A DNA stretch of 64,000 bases, taken from positions 1-64,000 of the forward strand of contig FTLJ01000689.1 in the NCBI GenBank assembly GCA_900155495.1, read 5' to 3'. The notes under the pieces are model-generated. The model saw only the letters and a list, made by a program, of their open reading frames with translations. It had not been told where the DNA came from and ran no database searches. This DNA comes from Porogramme epimiltina (taxonomy: Eukaryota > Basidiomycota > Agaricomycetes > Polyporales > Polyporaceae). A program made the translations under genes and the position numbers. The stretch's first letter is position 1, and every line of letters starts with the position of its first letter. This document shows, in pieces, positions 22,787 through 34,023 of the stretch.

Positions 22787-24193
22787 TTAATCCTCCTTCA
22801 TGTTGAGAACGATACGGCCGACGACCGAGCCCTTCTCGAGGCCCTCGTACGTCCTGTTGGGGACAAACAAGTCAGGTCAGTGACCGCACCCGGCGCGACG
22901 AAAAGGCTGAAAACGTACTCGGCGAGAGCGGACAGGGGCTTGAGGGAGAAGTAGCACTTGACCTTGCCGCGCGCGGCGATGTCGAGCGCCTCGCGCGCGT
23001 CCTGGCGGTTGCCGACGTACGAGCCGAGGATGCTGATGCTCTTCACGACAGTGAAGAAGATGTCCGCGCTCAGGCTCGCGCTCGCGGGGAGGCCGACGGC
23101 CATGAGCGTGCCGCCCGTGCGGAGGTAGTCGACGGCCTGCGCGTACGCCTGGCCCGTCGCGGCGGTGATGACCGCCGCGTGCGCGCCGAAGCCGTCGGTC
23201 GCCGCGCGCACGTCGCCGACGAGGTCCTTGGTCTCCTTGAAGTCGATCCACTTCTCCGCGCCGAGCTTCATGACGAGCTCCTTCTTCTCGGCGCCAGTGT
23301 CTGATCGCGGGAGGGGAGTGTCAGGGGCGCGGTGATAATCACATGTGAGGGATAAACGCACCAATGGCAACAACACGGAGACCCATGGCGACGGCGTATT
23401 GGACGGCAAGATGTCCGAGACCTCCACCCGCGCCGGGGAGGACGATCCAGTCACCAATCTTTGTCTTCGAGTACTTGATTGCGCGGTATACGGTGATACC
23501 CTGGTATCATCCAAGCATGTAAGTCGAATGGTCTAAAGCGGAAGCGAAGAGGCGTATTGTACTCACTGCACACAGGATCGACGCGGCTTCTGCGCTGCCA
23601 AGCGCCTCGGGAATGGGGGTGACGTGCGTGACCCAGGAGACAACATATTGCGAGAAAGTGCCGTCAACGGTGAAACCGCTGAGCTTGCCGTTCAGACAAC
23701 CTGTGTAGCGGATGCAAGGAAAGGGGAAGTCATTAGCAAAGGATGGGAAGCCAAGAGATACGGAAAGACGCACTCTGCTCGAGGCCGCTACGGCAGGGCT
23801 CGCAGTCAAGGCACGAGTAGGCGAGCCACTTGATGCCCACGCGGTCGCCGACCTTGACGGGCGAGCCCTGGGTGTGCGCGCCGATGGCGACGATATGCCC
23901 GACGCCCTGTGTGCGAACGCGGACGTCAGTGATGACGTAGGGGCTGACGGTTAGGGGACACATACCTCGTGGCCACCAATCAGGGGGAGCTTAGCCGGAA
24001 GGGGCCAATCGCCGTTCTTAGCGTGGAGGTCGGTGTGGCAGACACCGGAGCAGTCGAGCTGGACGAGACACTCGCCAGGGGCGAGCTCCTCGGGCTGCTT
24101 GACGGGGTGGTCGGTGACGATCTTGAGGGGCGCGCCGGTGGTCTCGACGATCGCGGCCTTCTGGGTCTTGGGGATGGAGAACTGGGTGGCCAT
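22787..24193 (-). CDS. Zinc-dependent alcohol dehydrogenase (yeast ADH1-like, MDR family)
   Basis: Oxidises alcohols or reduces aldehydes with NAD. Six exons; first exon 24193-23966, last one begins after an intron near 22860-22910 and ends at 22787 with [12 protein letters not shown]. Catalytic zinc ligands are visible as [10 protein letters not shown] (Cys) and GGHE (His, Glu). The structural-zinc lobe is [15 protein letters not shown], the fourth Cys supplied after an intron. The Rossmann motif [14 protein letters not shown] is followed by VVAID, whose Asp indicates NAD rather than [24 protein letters not shown] is typical of the fungal ADH1 group. Length is about 350 residues, as usual. 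An in-frame upstream ATG at 24343 would add a 50-residue Arg/Ser-rich leader resembling a mitochondrial presequence, but it lies before the TATA box at 24257-24263. Confidence 0.94.
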
Positions 24194-24256
24194 TGTAGAG
24201 CAGTGGGAGGCAAGTGAGGGGGTGGTGAGGGAGGATGCACGGCCGGCGGAGAGGGG

Positions 24257-24263
24257 TTTTATA
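24257..24263 (-). promoter_or_regulatory. TATA box of the alcohol dehydrogenase
   Basis: TATAAAA on the minus strand, 64-70 bp before the ATG at 24193. It fits cytosolic-form transcription and places the longer in-frame leader upstream of the main start site. Confidence 0.6.
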
Positions 24264-27200
24264 GCGCGATAGGAACGCGATGAGGCGCCTAGCAAAGAGC
24301 TTGTGCGCCGAGCGGAGAGGGAGAGCGGGCGAATGACGAGCATGGCAGCGTCTGTGGGCGTGAGGAAAGAAGCTGAAAGAAGACTCGGAAGCAGGACCGA
24401 TCTGGGGGCGCACTTCTTGAGACATCCTGCCCCGCCAGACAGGGGTCTCGATCCGCACCAGATGGCCCTTGGGCCGCCATGCCTCCCACATTCCGCGTCC
24501 TTTCCGTCTCGATCGCTCTAGGTCTGGGGCGACCGCCGACCCAACATGGCGCCCCTCCCCTGGCGGTCCCGTCCCCCCGCGAGACTAGGGGATTCCAGCT
24601 AAATTCGCGGGTCGTTCCTCGGCCGACATCGACCGCTCTGGGCCCTCCAAGGCCTGGCCTGGAGAGTCGGCCCATCTCCCTTCGTGCGCTCCGCCCCAGC
24701 ATCGCAGTGTCCAGGGACGGCACCATCGATATGCCTTGAAGATTTGGAGGACTCTGGAGGCTCTGGACGGCCTGGAACCCGCGCAGCAGGAGAGACGGGC
24801 GGAGGGAGGCGCGGGCGAATGAGGACATTCGGCTGCGTTCGGGTGCGATGCAAGGCAAATTGGGTCGGAAACGCTGCCCTCCCCGATATGGAAGTCCGCT
24901 CCTCACCACCAATCTCAGATCCGCGCTAATCCAGAAGCGGCAGCCCTACGCTCGTCCACCATGTGTTCTCCTGTCCTCGGCGACGCCGACACCTCCCTCG
25001 GACGCACACAGGTCTCACATTTCACCCCGATAAATACCCCCCAAGCAAGGCCCCGTGCGCCCTACCAGCGGGGGACACGGCCACGGTCCAACGCGGCGAC
25101 ACGCTTGTCCAAGACGGCGGCGTCCAGGAACGCAACCCCACACCGCCGCCTCCCCCACACTACCCCGCATCTGCCCCACATTTTGCGCTCAGCTCCCGCA
25201 CCCGATCATTCAATGCTCGGCCTGCGGGACGACCGCAGAACAAAAGAAGACGCTCCTCCGATCACAGCCCGCCACGAAAACGGCGACGACGCCCTCCCGT
25301 GGGCCCGCTGGATCTTCCACCTCAATTCCGAGCGACCCCCAGCCCTGAGGGCCTGATAGCCAGGCGGTCACGCAGCCCTTCCCCGCGTCGGGGGTGGCGG
25401 CGCTGGGAGCGATCCTCCCCAGCGGGAGTGGCGCCACGCCGACCAGCTGACCCGCGACCGCGCCCATCGCGCCGCTGCGCGCCCCTATCGCGCGCCGCGT
25501 CTCGTAATGCGCGTAGTCAGCCCGCGCGTCCGCGCGCCGGATGGCATACCAACGCGCGCACACGCTGAGCACGGACACGTCTGTTGGAACGTTTTTGCGA
25601 CGCGGACGCGCGTGTCGTCGCGCTACGGTCCCAGTTGCGGATCGTGCTAACGCCATTCGTCGTCGGCGGAGCGCACTGTCGACGACGGCGCCCAGTGAAA
25701 CGTCGCGGATGCCCGGTTGTGGTACGTTCGCGCGAAGGTCCGTCGTCCGACAGGGGTGCGCGGAACTCCGTCGATGTCGACTCTCCGTGCTTCGTGAATT
25801 ACGGGGGAGTCCAGAGTTCCCCGCCCCCGCACGCCAAGCCCCGGACGAGTAGTGCTGTGTGGGGTAGCTTCTCAATTCATTCGGCGCGTCTTTGCGGGGC
25901 GGAGTGAGTTAGAGTAGTCGAGGCTTACTCGTGATTAGAAGCCATTCAATGTGAAGGCGGAAAGCTGTGCAAGCTTGGTTATTACCATTAACCCGCGCGA
26001 TTGAAACCACGCAGGCGCCTTCGACGTAAGCTACTACTACAACGCTGCCAAACACGACTTCTTGTCCTCACACTAGCTGGCCGCCGCGTACACATTCGCA
26101 GATAGCTTTCGTATACCATATATGCGGCCTACACGAATGGAGACGCGAGTAATTGGTGATTCCGTGGGCCTCGAATCGATCCGGGGTGCAATTCGGAGTG
26201 CACGCCGTAAAGCCTGGGCCGGATTTTACTCTATGAAGGCTCGGATATGTCACCAGTGAACCAATAGCAGGCGACAGAAAGGGGAGAACAGGAAAAGGAA
26301 GGCAGAAGAGCCGCACCGCCAGAGTCTCGTCCCTTTCACAGATAGCCGGTCGAATCGTGTGGTCCGTCCAAGCCTCAGGGCTAATAATAATCCTCGAGGT
26401 CGACGTATAGTGAGCCAAATGGGGCGGCGAAGGGGCACATGCCCCGAACGTTTGTACGTCCTAGAGAATCGTCCTCGCCCATGTGCTCACACAGATTTGA
26501 ATAGAGGTGGCCGGAAGTGGCATTCAGGCTTCGACGCTGCGGATGGAAGGAGATAGCACTGTGAGCTTCGACGTAAATGATCGATGACATCCCATGTGCG
26601 CAGAGACCAAGACAGCGAGGGAACGGCTTTGAAGAAGGACGCTGGTGGTGAAAGGCAAGGATTATCAGATAAAGCCGCGGACATCGCTTCCCGCAGCGCG
26701 TCTGCACCCGAGCGTCAGGCACGGGTATATGGCTCACGTGGGCGGAGGAGCAACTGAATAAGGCAAATCATTAGAACCCAAATCAGTTTGAGTCGGAGAC
26801 TGTTCTTTGTGGGCACACCCCATACCTCTCGCGCTGCATTCCAAACTCCGCTCCAATCCTAGGACGAACCCGCCACCGATGGATCCAACTTGAACTTCAT
26901 GTTGAAGCGTCGTGGTCGAGATGGTTCACATTTAATAAGTGAGTGTACCCAACGAGAATGCACACGATGGACCAACAATGACATCTCTGAGACATTCTTT
27001 CCTAGTTATACTTTAGAGGTCCTGTACTTGTGGAGTCTCCAAGCTTGGTCCGAACAAACGGCGACGTGGGTTATATCCCATCTTCTCACAACTCCCCCTC
27101 CCCACGAAGCTCTCGAGTCACATCACCAGCGGTCATTCTCCGTACCTTAACGTACATCTCATCCGTATACATCGTTTATTCAAGACCCTGTTCCGCGAAC

Positions 27201-27953
27201 GCATCGTCTGTGTCTACTCACGAACACCTACACCCAGGGTATGTCGGTACGGCGAGAGGCAGATCTAAACGCGCTCGAAAGAACATTGCCTCGAGGATAC
27301 TAAACTTTCCCACCACATCGATCATCTTCGTGCGGGGGGTGCCTCGTCGTCCTAATCGTCTCCAGTCTGACCTTGACCTTGTTGCTTTTGACCGAAAATT
27401 CTCATCAACCGCACACCTTTCTCCATCGACCGTCTCGACACCCTCCGAATAGTGGCGTCCATACTCGGTGAGGTCCATACCCTCCCTCCGCTCCCTGCAG
27501 ATATTGACCTCGTGCGCCTCCGCCTCCTAACGTTTCTGGACCCATAGTTTTCTTCGCAGAGATGTGACTCTCGCGAGGCTCGCCCGTGGCGGGTGCGAAG
27601 ATGCAGGCTATGAGGGAGTGGGGCATGGTAATAAAGGTATACAGCTGTGAGTATAGCACCGATGCACTGGAGGCGAGCTGATGAGTGAGAATTGCAACCA
27701 AAATATCGGCGACGAAGTCACTCAGTCGAAGAGGTCAGCATTGAGCCAGTAGTTTTCAACCTCAGAACCTCATTCATAGTCATATAGGCTCTTGGGCTCC
27801 AAAAAGGCGCCGTCTGGGACGATAAACATCATCTTCTCACGGAGAAGCCAATCGCTCCACAGTTCTCTTACCACGATGAAGATCAGATAACAGCTGTCGC
27901 TGTCCCTTCAACCGCTTCTTGTACTTCCCATCACTGCACACGTTCAGCTCACA
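24264..27953. other. Long gene-poor region
   Basis: About 3.7 kb. From 24400 to 25900 it is GC-rich, with long overlapping frames on both strands that read as Pro/Arg-rich sequence (for example 24963-25568 plus and 25210-25875 minus). None shows a domain or a believable exon structure. From 25900 to 27950 base composition is mixed and no frame is convincing. A decayed gene or element is possible but not shown. Confidence 0.45.
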
Positions 27954-29537
27954 ATGTTTCCCGTAGACATTGTTTACTTGATTGCAGACTTCCACCGCGC
28001 AGACAAGCAGACCCTCGCCCAATGTTCTTTCGTATGCCGTCCTTGGAGACGCCCCTTTCAAACGCGCCTCTTCCGCTCAATTCATGTATCGCCCCGCCCA
28101 CAAAACTCCTTGAAGGAGTTGATACAGTTCCTATCCTCACATCGAGACTTGGCTGCATACATCAACACTTTACAAATAGGACCCGGGGGACATATTCCGA
28201 AGCACTTACTCCCCGAAATTCTCGGAGGGCGGCCTTGCTCAACTCTAGACCTCCCCACCCTTTCTACCATTCTGTCGCTCACACCCTCCCTCTCATGCCT
28301 GCAACTTGACGAGGTCTCTCTCGCACACCCCTTTCAACCGACAACCCTTCATGCTGAGGGCACGGCAAGCACCATTCCGCAGGTCGTCCCTCGCTTTTCG
28401 CTCGATAAGCTATCCGTCTTAGACTGTTACGACGATAGCCAGCGATTCACCGCCTTCGAGGACCTCCGCACTCTCCTCAGCGTCTTTTCTCTTGTCCGCT
28501 CTTTTCATTTCCGCCACTTGCGCCCCCTCCCGGAGGCTGCGTACAGGAACCCGTCTTTCCCGCCGCCCGCGACTCCACCGGATTCAGGTCCAATCATTCG
28601 CGACGTAGAGATACAACTCAATGAAGAGCCCAACCTTCGAGGGCACGATCACGATGTCGCGGCTCTAGCAGGGGTCCTTGTGCGCCACGACACGCTCCGA
28701 GCCCTCGACATCCCCTCTTCGTTTTGGTGGGTAGGAGATAATGGTGCCACACTAGTACCATTTGGTAGGAGGTTAGAGACCCTCACGCTCCGCTATTCAT
28801 GCGGCACAATCCGCTTCGGAAGCGAAGACCAGGATCGTATGTCTCTCCTGTTTCTCCATACCACTCCCATCAGCGCGGCTGACCACGAACACTCAGCGTC
28901 CCCCAGGAAACCCATTTCCCTCTCCACTTACCCCGCCTTACGAACCCTCTATGCGCACATCACGGGCGACCCGCTGAACAATGACTTCCTCGATGACTCC
29001 TCCTGGTCCCATTCCACCACCGTCGTCCCACACGGACTCGCGTCCTGGCGCGCCTCCCGGCTCCTCTCCGATGCTCTCCGTCCAGAGCCTCCCGCACTTC
29101 GCGCGGTCCACATCGTCTTCGCCCGCCAGATGAGAACAACCAAGCTCGGAAACAGAATCATCGCGAGGATCCTTTGGGAATCGCCAGGGCCGGGGTGGCA
29201 CGCCTTGTTCGAGGCGCGTTACGCCAAGGTCTACAGGAATGCGCTCGTGCTGCCCTCCGCCCCTGACTTGGATTGGACCCACCTCGACGACACGTTCGCG
29301 GCAATTCGATCTCTTGAACGCGTCAGCGTCGTCTACCGCCTCGTCTGGCCGAAATGGGGGATGAGGGGGGATCCGCTCGTGGAGAAGATCACGGAGAGGG
29401 TAGAGAATGGGATTGAGCAGACTGACGAACGGAAAGCGGCGTTTGCGCAAGCTGTACGCGACAAGCTGCCGAAGACGTGCGCGCGCCGAGGTTTTGAGGT
29501 AGAGGTGTGCTGTGAGGTCGTGAAAGGCGGGCCCTAA
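27954..29537 (+). CDS. F-box-like protein no. 1
   Basis: A single-exon gene of 527 residues. The N-terminus PVDIVYLIADFHRADKQTLA followed by CSFVCRPWRRPFQTRLFRSI is the F-box helix pair with the conserved VCRxW-type segment; F-box proteins link substrates to the SCF ubiquitin ligase through Skp1. The remainder has regularly spaced Leu-rich stretches (LSTILSLTPSLSCLQLDEVS) like the degenerate LRR-like repeats of the expanded agaricomycete F-box families. The canonical leading Leu-Pro is Phe-Pro-Val here. No signal peptide or membrane segment was seen. Two other F-box genes lie at 40029-41408 and 41471-42786. The target is unknown. Confidence 0.82.
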   Translation: MFPVDIVYLIADFHRADKQTLAQCSFVCRPWRRPFQTRLFRSIHVSPRPQNSLKELIQFLSSHRDLAAYINTLQIGPGGHIPKHLLPEILGGRPCSTLDLPTLSTILSLTPSLSCLQLDEVSLAHPFQPTTLHAEGTASTIPQVVPRFSLDKLSVLDCYDDSQRFTAFEDLRTLLSVFSLVRSFHFRHLRPLPEAAYRNPSFPPPATPPDSGPIIRDVEIQLNEEPNLRGHDHDVAALAGVLVRHDTLRALDIPSSFWWVGDNGATLVPFGRRLETLTLRYSCGTIRFGSEDQDRMSLLFLHTTPISAADHEHSASPRKPISLSTYPALRTLYAHITGDPLNNDFLDDSSWSHSTTVVPHGLASWRASRLLSDALRPEPPALRAVHIVFARQMRTTKLGNRIIARILWESPGPGWHALFEARYAKVYRNALVLPSAPDLDWTHLDDTFAAIRSLERVSVVYRLVWPKWGMRGDPLVEKITERVENGIEQTDERKAAFAQAVRDKLPKTCARRGFEVEVCCEVVKGGP

Positions 29538-29912
29538 TGAGTGAGTAGACACGAGACCAGTAGATGTTGCAGATGTAGCTACAGCTGAATGTCAGCCCCT
29601 ACTAGCTGTACTTGGCATACGTTATACGTTCTGGCCGGAGGAGCCGGGCATACAGACCATCAGACTGGGTATACGTAGTTGTAGAAAAATGTGAATAACG
29701 AGCACAATCGGAACACAGGGACTAGATATACTAGATGCTATTCAAACAGGAGATAATCAAGACATTGATTGAAACGAGACTACGGCTAGTAGATGTTTGT
29801 CCGCGCACGGGCAGACACAGAGGAAATCGGTAACGATGAAGCAGACACCGCAACAAACACCGCAACGCCATCGAGTACTCCTTCCACCGACCCACTCACA
29901 ACAACTCACAAC
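29538..29912. other. Convergent intergenic spacer
   Basis: 375 bp between the 3' ends of the F-box gene and the CSC1-like channel gene. No feature is seen beyond probable terminators. Confidence 0.4.
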
Positions 29913-32900
29913 TCACTCCTGCTCCACATCCGGCGGCGGGCCCTGGATATCAACGTGGCCCTTGTCGTCCATCACCGCGTCCCGCGTCGACACCTCGATC
30001 CCTGCCTCGCGGCACGCCCGCTCCTCCGCCTCGCCCAGCCCGAGCGGGTCGCGCGGGAGCCACACCACCGGCTGCGGCTCCACGCTCGCCGGGTGGTAGA
30101 AGTCCTTCGGGCCCGCCTCCTCGTCCACGCCCGGCATCTGGCTCAGCCGCGAGCCCTTGCGCGACCGCGCGTCCTCGACCGGGCTGCTCGCCTCGCCTGC
30201 CTCAAGCAGCCCGCCCTCCGCCGCGGCCTCGGTGTTCGCCTCGGCCTTGGTGGGGAACTCCTTGGCAGAGCCAGAGGCGACGCTCGAGCGCTTCCGGAGA
30301 CTGCTGCGCTTCTCGTCCTCCGCGGTCGAGTGGCCCGCGTCCGACGCCTCGTCCTGGAGCTCCTTCGCCGCCGCCGCGACGTTCTCATCGTTATTGCCGT
30401 GCGTCATGTCCGCGAGCGTGAGCGGGAGGAACTTGATGAGCGGGCCATACGAGTTGTTGATGATGATGTGGAAGAACGCCGTGAAAACGATGAGCACGAC
30501 CATGAGCGCACCCTCGGGCACCGCGCTCGCGTGGCTGTTCTGGTCCTGCGCGAGGAAGAAGAGCGCGGCAAGGCAGATCTGCTGGAGGTACAAGCCGACG
30601 AAGATGTGTTGCATCGCCTTGGGGAAGAAGAGCCCGCCGGTCTCGCCCGAGGCCTGGCCGTCGAGCTGCCACAGGAAGAGATACTTGTAGAGGTGGTAGA
30701 AGAGGAAGAATGTGAGAAGGGCGAGACCGTTGATGATGGGCGAGATGATGCTGTACGCGAGGGCTGGGAGCAAATGAGTACGATGCGTAGCTGTGGGGTG
30801 CGAGACTACGTACTGATGACGGCGAGGAGCGTGGTCACCGGGAACAAGGTACCCCACGAGACCGCACGAAGCGTGTACTTGATGGCGTAGATCGAGCGAG
30901 GGGTAGAACCGAGGATGAACAGCTTCACGTAGTAGAGAATGAGCGGGACGACTTGCAGGAAACCGGCAGCAGTGCCGGTCAGACCTTGAAGAACGATGTA
31001 ACTGGCGACGAGAGTCAATGACATAACATTGAGGTGGGAGAATCGTAGCTCACGTGAGGAAGAACGTAGAGGCCTTCGGAAGGTTCTGAGCAAGGAGAGA
31101 CGGGATCGACGCCGGGTTGTTGACAAGATCCGGAAGCGCCGCGATGATACCAGACGAAAGGGTCACAATCAAGAACGAGTGCTATAACAAACAGCAGTGA
31201 GCGAAGCCTCTCCATTGCGAGCGTGAACTGTACTCACGATGACCTGGAAGATGAAGTAGCGCGTCATCAGGCTAAGCTCGATGCTCGTGCGTTGTGGCAT
31301 GCCCTCGAAGCGCGCAAGGAGACGGAGGAAGATCGGGAGCAACATCATGAGCACCGCGAGCAGCGCGGGGGGCAAGATACCGGAGATGATGCCGACCACG
31401 ACGTCGGGGAGCGTACACAGCCACGCGAGCCACTTGTACGTCGTGCACAGCGAGTGGACGTTCGACACGATACCGACGAACGCAACTGCGAAGCGACGTG
31501 AGCGAGCGAGTACAATAGGAAACCGCGAGAGACGTACCAGGGATCGCCCAGACGATAATAAGGCCAATGGTGATCGCCCAGCTGATCGCGGTGCGGATGC
31601 GTGCCTCGTACGGGTTCATGTTCAGGTTGCTCCAGATCACGTCGTCGGGCGACACACCGACGCTCTGCGCCGACATACGGTACGGCATGTGGTGTGTGAG
31701 CACCTGCGTGGCCATGTGCGCGGCGATCTGCTGGTTGAAGAGCACGAACGCCGAGTTGAGTGGCGGGTACGTCTGCGACGTCGCCGCGTCCGCCTTGAGA
31801 GCATCCGGGTGGTTCGTGTCCGCGGGCGGGAGGCTCGAAGTTGTCGCGACGTCGCGTGCCAGGGCGCGGCGCGCGGTGCGGAGCGCCTGGTTGGTCTCGG
31901 CCAGCTCCTTACGTGCCCACTCGATTGAGTCCACCTTCTCACCCATGAATGGAAGCCCGAATGGCATCCAACCGGCGGGGGGAAGACGGTGCGTGGGGCG
32001 CTTCTTCTTAGGGACTAGCTTCTCCGCGAGCGAGACGTCACCCTGCTCAACGTCGACGACGCTGGGATCGGTAAGGTGGCGGTCGTCGTTTGTTCCGTCG
32101 GCGGGAGCGTTCTTGCCGGCCTTCTTCGCTTCCGCCTTGACCTTCTTGTTGCGGAGCTTGACGGCGGTGTTCAGGAGGGTCGTTTCTGCCGACTCGAGCT
32201 TCTTCGCGGCGTTTTGCCGGCGCTCGTAAAGCTCCGGCATCTCCTTCAGGTCGCGGTTGAGCCACACCTTCGCTACACCGCCGGGAAGGTGAGAGTAGAG
32301 GTTGGAGATAGCCGCTTCCGTGAGGTAGCGGCGAGGGACGCCCGTCACGAGTACGGTGCTTGCCTTGGGGGAAGCAGCATTTGCGGGCTCAATCAGCCAC
32401 CGCTGACGGACCGTGATGAAGTGCTTCATCTCGAAGCGGATGTTCCACCAGATCCAAATGGTGAAGCCCCACGCGAGAATGAGATGCGCGGCGTAGCGGT
32501 TTTGTTTGTCGGAGGCCACATTGCCGAGGATGAAACGGTCGAGTCCGGAGTGACCGCCCACGGTTGTGTTGACGGAAGTGACGGGGAGAAGGATGACCCA
32601 TGACAGAGCCCAGATGGGGACAAGGATGCGGACCATCATGCGCAGGAAGCGCACGAAGAAGTACGCATCCATGCCGTTCTTCGTGCGGATATCATGGGGA
32701 TCGGACTTGAAGACGGCCAGGGGCCATTGGAGGACACCTTGTGCGAGGTCGGTTACACGGTGGCTGGGAAATTAAAGGCCTGTTAGTTTCGATGAAGAAG
32801 CGTCAATACCCGGAAAAAGAAAGAGAAAGCTTCTATCAACTCCCCGGACAGCAAGTATGGAAGCGCAGCCACATGAACTCAAACCGCGCAGGGACGTCAA

Positions 32901-34023
32901 AAAAGGCGCTCTTAGACACAATGTGGCGGCTCGTGCAACTCAGAAACCACCAAAGGAACGCGGAGCGAAGACATCGGCGACACGCGAACGTAAACGTTGC
33001 CGGGACTGACAATGGACACGGGACTATGACTGCCACATAGGGGCGAAGCGCGCGCTCCCGTGTAGTTATTCGTGGGCTGGTAGAACGGGCCAGGGGCACA
33101 AAGGCGACCGAACGTCGCGCCACCTGAACGCGTCGAGAAAACCGCAGTCGCCAAAGGAGCATGTGATGAGCGTCGGAAATTGGGGGAGGACCCCGTGTTA
33201 ACGGCCTGCCAGCCGCTCGCTGAGCAGCCGAACTGGCTCAGACGGGTGTCTAGTCAAGTGGGGTACTGTTGGGGGGAGTGGCGAGGACTCGGAGATGTAT
33301 GCGGCAATACGATGGAGGGCTGTTCTGGCAAGAGGTTGTCCACCCACCGAACGGCCGAACTAGCTCAGACGAGTGCCAAAGGGCGGCGGGGCGGAAATAG
33401 CAACTCGTGGAAGTACGCAACACAGACGCAGTCAGTGCAACCTGCATCTGTGTTCACTGCACTCCCAAATAGCACGGAAGACGAGGGGAGATCAAGACAA
33501 CGACCCGTGGAGGTCTCACCCGCTCCAAAACGTGCCCAGGTACGAACGCGCGGTGGGGGCTCGAGGGAATATGACGTCTTTGGGCCGCGCGACGGTGCCT
33601 GGGACCGCCCCGCAGCCTCATGCCTCCGCGGCGCCCGACGACCTTCCAACTTCGCGCCGTCGCCGCGTTCCTGGCTCTCCTCAACGCGGCCGCGCCCTCC
33701 CCCACCGCCTTCAGCCAGCCTCTTCGACACAACGCCCGCCCGACCACACCACAGCCACTCCCAAACGCCAGGAAATGAAGAGATAAGAATGACGCTCACC
33801 TCTTCGCGGGCACATAGGTGCGGGGTTGGTAGATTGCGGGAAAGAACGGACGGACGAGGGTGAAGATGCCAAGCTCGATGCCGAAGACGGCGGCGTTGAA
33901 GACGAGCGCGGTGACAAAGGTGGATGTCGACGCGCTTGCCGCGTTGGACAAGTCTGAAGACCTGTGGGCGCGCGTTAACCGTGAGCTGCGGAGGGAGCTG
34001 GAGGGAGATAAGGGCACGTACAT
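29913..34023 (-). CDS. CSC1/OSCA (DUF221) family calcium-permeable stress-gated channel
   Basis: A polytopic membrane protein related to TMEM63/OSCA mechanosensitive channels and yeast Rsn1/Csc1. Six exons, 34023-33800, 32763-31538, 31485-31238, 31181-31054, 31001-30814 and 30763-29913, join in frame to 954 residues. The first helix (TFVTALVFNAAVFGIELGIF) and PRTYVPAKR lie in exon 1. Exon 2 has NGMDAYFFVRFLRMM, two more helices, the cytosolic loop starting TVLVTGVPRRYL with a long basic insert, and VIWSNLNMNPYEARIRTAIS, a family signature. Exons 3-5 and the start of exon 6 carry the C-terminal helices, including LYLQQICLAALFFLA. The C-tail is acidic and Ser-rich. The first intron (32764-33799) is 1036 bp, while the others are only 51-56 bp. 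Confidence 0.92.
33226..33375 (+). repeat. Two direct repeats with tRNA A-box-like core, inside the long CSC1 intron
   Basis: GCCGAACTGGCTCAGACGGG near 33227 and GCCGAACTAGCTCAGACGAG near 33354 differ at two positions and lie about 127 bp apart. Each resembles the 5' end of a tRNA (seven bases then TRGCTCAG). No B box or full tRNA fold follows. Confidence 0.45.

Noticed and set aside
24963..25568. Pro/Arg-rich 201-codon frame, with an antisense frame at 25210-25875.
   Set aside because: Both strands are open because of GC-rich composition; there are no domains, splice structure or sensible codon pattern.
29793..30890. Long Arg/Leu-rich frame on the plus strand, 365 codons.
   Set aside because: It is the antisense shadow of the last CSC1 exon and has the low-complexity composition expected of a shadow in GC-rich DNA.
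33180..33863. 227-codon frame on the plus strand within and beyond the long CSC1 intron.
   Set aside because: No family resemblance, and it overlaps CSC1 exon 1 antisense.
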